Shown one piece after another: positions 15,349 to 17,378 of a stretch of 17,378 bases of DNA. Both the position numbers and the translations under genes were made by a program. Every line of letters begins with the position of its first letter. Position 1 is the first letter of the stretch. The DNA is from Granulicella sp. (GTDB lineage: Bacteria; Acidobacteriota; Terriglobia; Terriglobales; Acidobacteriaceae): the NCBI GenBank assembly GCA_003133205.1, contig PKWK01000178.1:4693-22070 (forward strand). The letters run 5' to 3'. The notes below the pieces were generated by a model. It had not been told where the DNA came from. It was given only the letters and a program-made list of their open reading frames with translations, and searched no databases.

Positions 15349-16521
15349 ATGCGACCCATCGACGTCAGAGCACTTGCCCCCGCACCACACCCGCACGCGC
15401 ATCGTGCCGCGCACCACGACTACTCCCGCAATCCCATGCTCGTCTATTGGGAGATGACCCAGGCCTGCGGTCTCGCCTGCCGCCACTGCCGCGCCGAAGC
15501 CATCTCCACGCCCAGTCCCGACGAGCTCAACCACGCCGAGAGCATGAACCTCCTGCAGCAGCTCACCGCCTTCGACACGAAACCGCACCTCATCCTCACC
15601 GGCGGCGATCCTCTCGAGCGCACCGACCTCTACGAGATCATCGACGAGGCGCGCCGCCTCGGCCTCACCGTCTCCGTCACTCCCGCTGCGACGGCCGAAC
15701 TCACCACGGAGGTCCTGTCCAAGCTCAAGGCGCACGGAATCGATAGTCTCGGCCTCAGCCTTGACGGCTCCTCCGCTGAACGCCACGAAGCGATTCGCGG
15801 TGTCGCCGGTTGCTACGAATGGACCATCAACGCAATCCGCAATGCCGCGGAACTCGGCTTCCCCATCCAGGTCAACACGCTTGTCTCGCAGGAGACCGCC
15901 GACGATCTGCCGGCCATCTACGAACTCCTCAAGAGCTACAAAATCATGCGCTGGAGCCTCTTCTACCTGATCGCGGTTGGCCGCGGCAAGGAACTCCAAC
16001 CGGTCACTCCAGAGCACGGTGAAGAATTGATGCACTGGACTCACAAGCTGGCCGAGGAAGCGCCTTTTGCCATCAAGACGACGGAAGCGCCCTCCTATCG
16101 CCGCGTCGCCCTGAACCACATGCGCGAGGCTGGCCGCACCGCTGCCGAGATCGAGCGAACCCCGGTCTATCGCGGCTTCGGAATTCGCGATGGCCACGGC
16201 ATCATGTTCGTCTCCAACCAGGGCGACATCTACCCGGCCGGATTCCTGCCGCTCGTGACCGGCAATGTGCGCGTGAACAAGCTGGTCGACGTCTATCGCG
16301 ACTCCCCCATCTTTCAGTCGCTGCACAATCCCAGCACGTTCCGCGGAAAATGCGGCGTATGCGAATACCGAACCCTCTGCGGCGGCTCACGCGCACGCGC
16401 CTTCGCCTACAGCGGCGACCCGTTAGGAAGCGACCCCTTCTGCGCCTACGAGCCCAGAAACGCCGCAGCGTCCCAGTCAGCAACCGACGCAGCCCAAAAG
16501 ATCCTCGCCGGCACCTACTGA
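15349..16521 (+). CDS. Radical SAM/SPASM protein related to AhbD/NirJ (probably the TIGR04053 family)
   Basis: A 390-residue iron-sulfur enzyme. The S-adenosylmethionine cluster motif is C40xxxC44xxC47 in MTQACGLACRHCRAE, with the SAM-binding LTGGDPL at 83-89. The C-terminal SPASM region has C335xxC338, C344 and C365 in CGVCEYRTLCGGSRARAF...DPFC, a pattern shared with AhbD (Fe-coproporphyrin decarboxylase) and NirJ of heme d1 synthesis. The N-terminus carries a His-rich patch (HPHAHRAAHH, 14-23) before the DYSRNP motif also seen in AhbD. AGGAG overlapping the hemY stop region gives a clear ribosome site 8 nt before the ATG, so the pair forms an operon. With hemY as partner, a tetrapyrrole substrate is likely, but this is inferred from neighbourhood and similarity. 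It could instead be a peptide-modifying SPASM enzyme; no precursor peptide gene is seen next to it. Confidence 0.85.
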   Translation: MRPIDVRALAPAPHPHAHRAAHHDYSRNPMLVYWEMTQACGLACRHCRAEAISTPSPDELNHAESMNLLQQLTAFDTKPHLILTGGDPLERTDLYEIIDEARRLGLTVSVTPAATAELTTEVLSKLKAHGIDSLGLSLDGSSAERHEAIRGVAGCYEWTINAIRNAAELGFPIQVNTLVSQETADDLPAIYELLKSYKIMRWSLFYLIAVGRGKELQPVTPEHGEELMHWTHKLAEEAPFAIKTTEAPSYRRVALNHMREAGRTAAEIERTPVYRGFGIRDGHGIMFVSNQGDIYPAGFLPLVTGNVRVNKLVDVYRDSPIFQSLHNPSTFRGKCGVCEYRTLCGGSRARAFAYSGDPLGSDPFCAYEPRNAAASQSATDAAQKILAGTY

Positions 16522-16542
16522 CACGCTGCTGCCGTTGTCAGT
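16517..16542 (+). terminator. Hairpin at the end of the hemY-radical SAM operon
   Basis: ACTGACA (16517-16523) and TGTCAGT (16536-16542) form a 7-bp stem that includes the stop codon of the radical SAM gene, with a 12-nt loop. No T-run follows, so this is a weak terminator candidate or an mRNA-end stabilising hairpin. Confidence 0.3.
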
Positions 16543-16576
16543 TCTGCTGTGGTCGACCCCCGCGGTTGCGTATTCC

Positions 16577-16623
16577 TGCCGTTGCCCGTTCTTGCTGTCA
16601 TCCTGAGCGCAGCGAAGGACCCC
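16577..16623 (+). repeat. Dispersed repeat, copy 1 (core TCATCCTGAGCG)
   Basis: The 47-bp unit begins TGCCGTTGCCCG, carries TCATCCTGAGCGCAGCGAAG and ends GGACCCC. Its right half is an imperfect inverted repeat (TCCT...AGGA around GCGCAGC). A second copy lies 67 bp further on. From memory, this core recurs between genes in many acidobacterial genomes. Confidence 0.75.
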
Positions 16624-16643
16624 CGTATTTTGCCTTTCGGCTT

Positions 16644-16690
16644 TGCCGTTGCCCGTTCTTGCTGTCATCCTGAGCGTAGCGAAGGACCCC
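16644..16690 (+). repeat. Dispersed repeat, copy 2
   Basis: The same orientation as copy 1 and identical over 46 of 47 bases; the one change is GCGC to GCGT at 16677. The 20-bp gap between copies is unrelated apart from a partial TGCC/TTTGCC echo. Confidence 0.75.
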
Positions 16691-16777
16691 GAGGCTCTCC
16701 ACCCACCAAAACCGCTCGAACCGAAACCCCATAACCGAACCCACCGCATCCACCACGCCAGCGGCTCACTTCAAACG

Positions 16778-16846
16778 GTTCTATCGTAACTGCCGCCACA
16801 GGGCCACACAACCATCTGCTTCTTCGCAAGGCAGTCACGATAGAAC
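16778..16846. repeat. 69-bp inverted repeat with 17-bp arms
   Basis: GTTCTATCGTAACTGCC (16778-16794) and GGCAGTCACGATAGAAC (16830-16846) are complementary at 16 of 17 positions around a 35-nt loop. In minus-strand RNA the mismatch becomes a G-U pair, so the whole stem pairs. Outer AAACG/CGTTT segments can extend it across a small bulge. No T-run or recognisable element end is attached. Confidence 0.7.
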
Positions 16847-16858
16847 ACTAACGTTTTC

Positions 16859-16891
16859 CGGGAACTTCGCATTCCAATTCGATTGTTCCCG
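16859..16891. repeat. Nested hairpin CGGGAAC/GTTCCCG
   Basis: Seven-bp arms CGGGAAC (16859-16865) and GTTCCCG (16885-16891) enclose an inner TCG/CGA pair (16867-16869, 16880-16882). It is only 12 bp after the larger inverted repeat. Confidence 0.5.
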
Positions 16892-17153
16892 CCGACGTTT
16901 AGTCCTGCGGATCAAGTCTGAAGTAGTTTTACGTATCACTTCTGATGTGGCCACGATTCCGATTGGGCTCAAGCCGCGGTGACATACACGGGGCCGAAAA
17001 AGCGAATGAATTCCACGCAGTGTCAGACGTAGATGTGAATTCGATTCTCGTGCCATACGACCTCTTTATGACTCCCTTACCGATTCTTAACATCGACGGG
17101 TGACATACTCCTTTCAGCTCACCTTTGGCGAAACCTTGCGAGCCGACATCGGG

Positions 17154-17378
17154 ATGAATGGATATAGCGCGGTTCAGTATCTGCTGTTTGTCGCGATTGT
17201 CACCGCACTCGTCAGCCCTCTGGGCGGGTATATGCACAGGGTCTTTACCCGGCAAAGAACCGTGCTGGATCGCTTATGCGGTCCAGCGGAACGATTGATT
17301 TATCGCCTTACCCCACCCCACGGCTACCGCTCCGCCGTAGCCTACGACGCCGCCGCCAAAACCTGGATCACCGTAGGA
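17154..17378 (+). CDS. kdpA: KdpA N-terminus (K+-transporting ATPase A subunit), possibly truncated and fused; right end outside window
   Basis: Seventy-five codons are visible. Residues 1-52 match the start of KdpA, the potassium channel-like subunit of the KdpFABC pump: a first membrane helix (AVQYLLFVAIVTALVSPLGGYM), then RVFTRQRTVLD and LCGPAERLIYRL, as in the family's PLGxYMxRVF...GPxERLxYR. A normal KdpA continues with GVDP, a tryptophan and the next membrane helix. Here the sequence goes instead into TPPHGYRSAVAYDAAAKTWITVG, which is soluble-looking and richer in GCC/ACC codons. That tail reminds me of BNR/sialidase-like repeat proteins of acidobacteria, from memory only. The start is the ATG at 17154, at the usual KdpA N-terminus, with only a weak GGG before it. 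No kdpF is seen upstream. It is either a broken kdpA remnant or a divergent one. Confidence 0.6.
   Translation, partial: MNGYSAVQYLLFVAIVTALVSPLGGYMHRVFTRQRTVLDRLCGPAERLIYRLTPPHGYRSAVAYDAAAKTWITVG

Larger units (their letters stand above)
16522..17153. other. 632-bp gene-free, hairpin-rich spacer
   Basis: I find no credible gene here; the open frames on both strands are short, lack family features and change composition along their length. The left part holds two 47-bp repeats, the middle a 69-bp inverted repeat, and the right part has further stem-loops at 16859-16891 and 17008-17042. GC content looks lower after about 16850 than in the flanking genes. This could be a mobile-element relic, decayed coding sequence or a structured non-coding RNA; the sequence alone does not decide. 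Confidence 0.6.

Noticed and set aside
14683..16326. 547-codon open frame on the minus strand across hemY and the radical SAM gene
   Set aside because: It is antisense to two well-supported genes, has no family features and arises from codon bias in the high-GC genes. Spanning two genes is notable but explained by GC-rich third positions.
16577..16690. CRISPR array
   Set aside because: Only two direct repeats, 47 bp each with a 20-bp gap, and no cas genes; it fits a dispersed intergenic repeat.
16778..16846. attC integron recombination site
   Set aside because: Length and stem would suit, but the outer ends read GTT...AAC, the reverse of the RYYYAAC...GTTRRRY arrangement, and no integrase or cassette gene is present.

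Overview
The window reads as a stretch of chromosome from a high-GC soil-type bacterium, most likely an acidobacterium (Terriglobia/Acidobacteriaceae). That placement is inferred from gene content and style, not from a marker gene: a large GH13 enzyme, a DUF3300 secreted protein, a tagaturonate epimerase, a GH3 beta-glucosidase, and a dispersed repeat with the core TCATCCTGAGCG. There is no rRNA, tRNA, CRISPR array or complete transposon.

Layout. (1) 1-3966, minus strand: a secreted GH3 glycosidase is followed by a small membrane-anchored orphan and then uxaE (tagaturonate epimerase, cut by the left edge). uxaE has its own promoter/operator candidate. This is a plant-polysaccharide and hexuronate catabolism block. 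(2) 4203-12180, plus strand: a secreted DUF3300 protein with long low-complexity flanks, a LarA-superfamily (nickel-pincer racemase/epimerase) protein that may be leaderless, a 1234-residue GH13 protein, and a ChbG/HpnK-type deacetylase 2 bp behind it. (3) 12187-13650, minus strand: a PfaD/nitronate-monooxygenase-like flavoprotein with a C-terminal cysteine module, convergent with the deacetylase. (4) 13651-16521: a 210-249 bp divergent regulatory region, then plus-strand hemY (O2-dependent porphyrinogen oxidase) and a radical SAM/SPASM protein of the AhbD/NirJ type in one operon. (5) 16522-17378: a 632-bp gene-free, hairpin-rich spacer with two copies of a 47-bp repeat and a 69-bp inverted repeat, leading into the N-terminus of kdpA. 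The kdpA homology appears to stop after about 52 codons and to run in frame into unrelated sequence.

Working together. The GH3 enzyme, UxaE and possibly the LarA homologue fit sugar and sugar-acid catabolism. The GH13 and deacetylase genes look co-transcribed. HemY and the radical SAM protein look like a tetrapyrrole-modifying pair. Their upstream region carries two pairs of 11-bp-period direct repeats (a response-regulator-type arrangement) and a CRP-like palindrome, and the flavoprotein gene diverges from the same region. The least explained parts are the hemY/radical SAM/flavoprotein locus with its promoter region, and the structured spacer with the apparently chimeric kdpA end.
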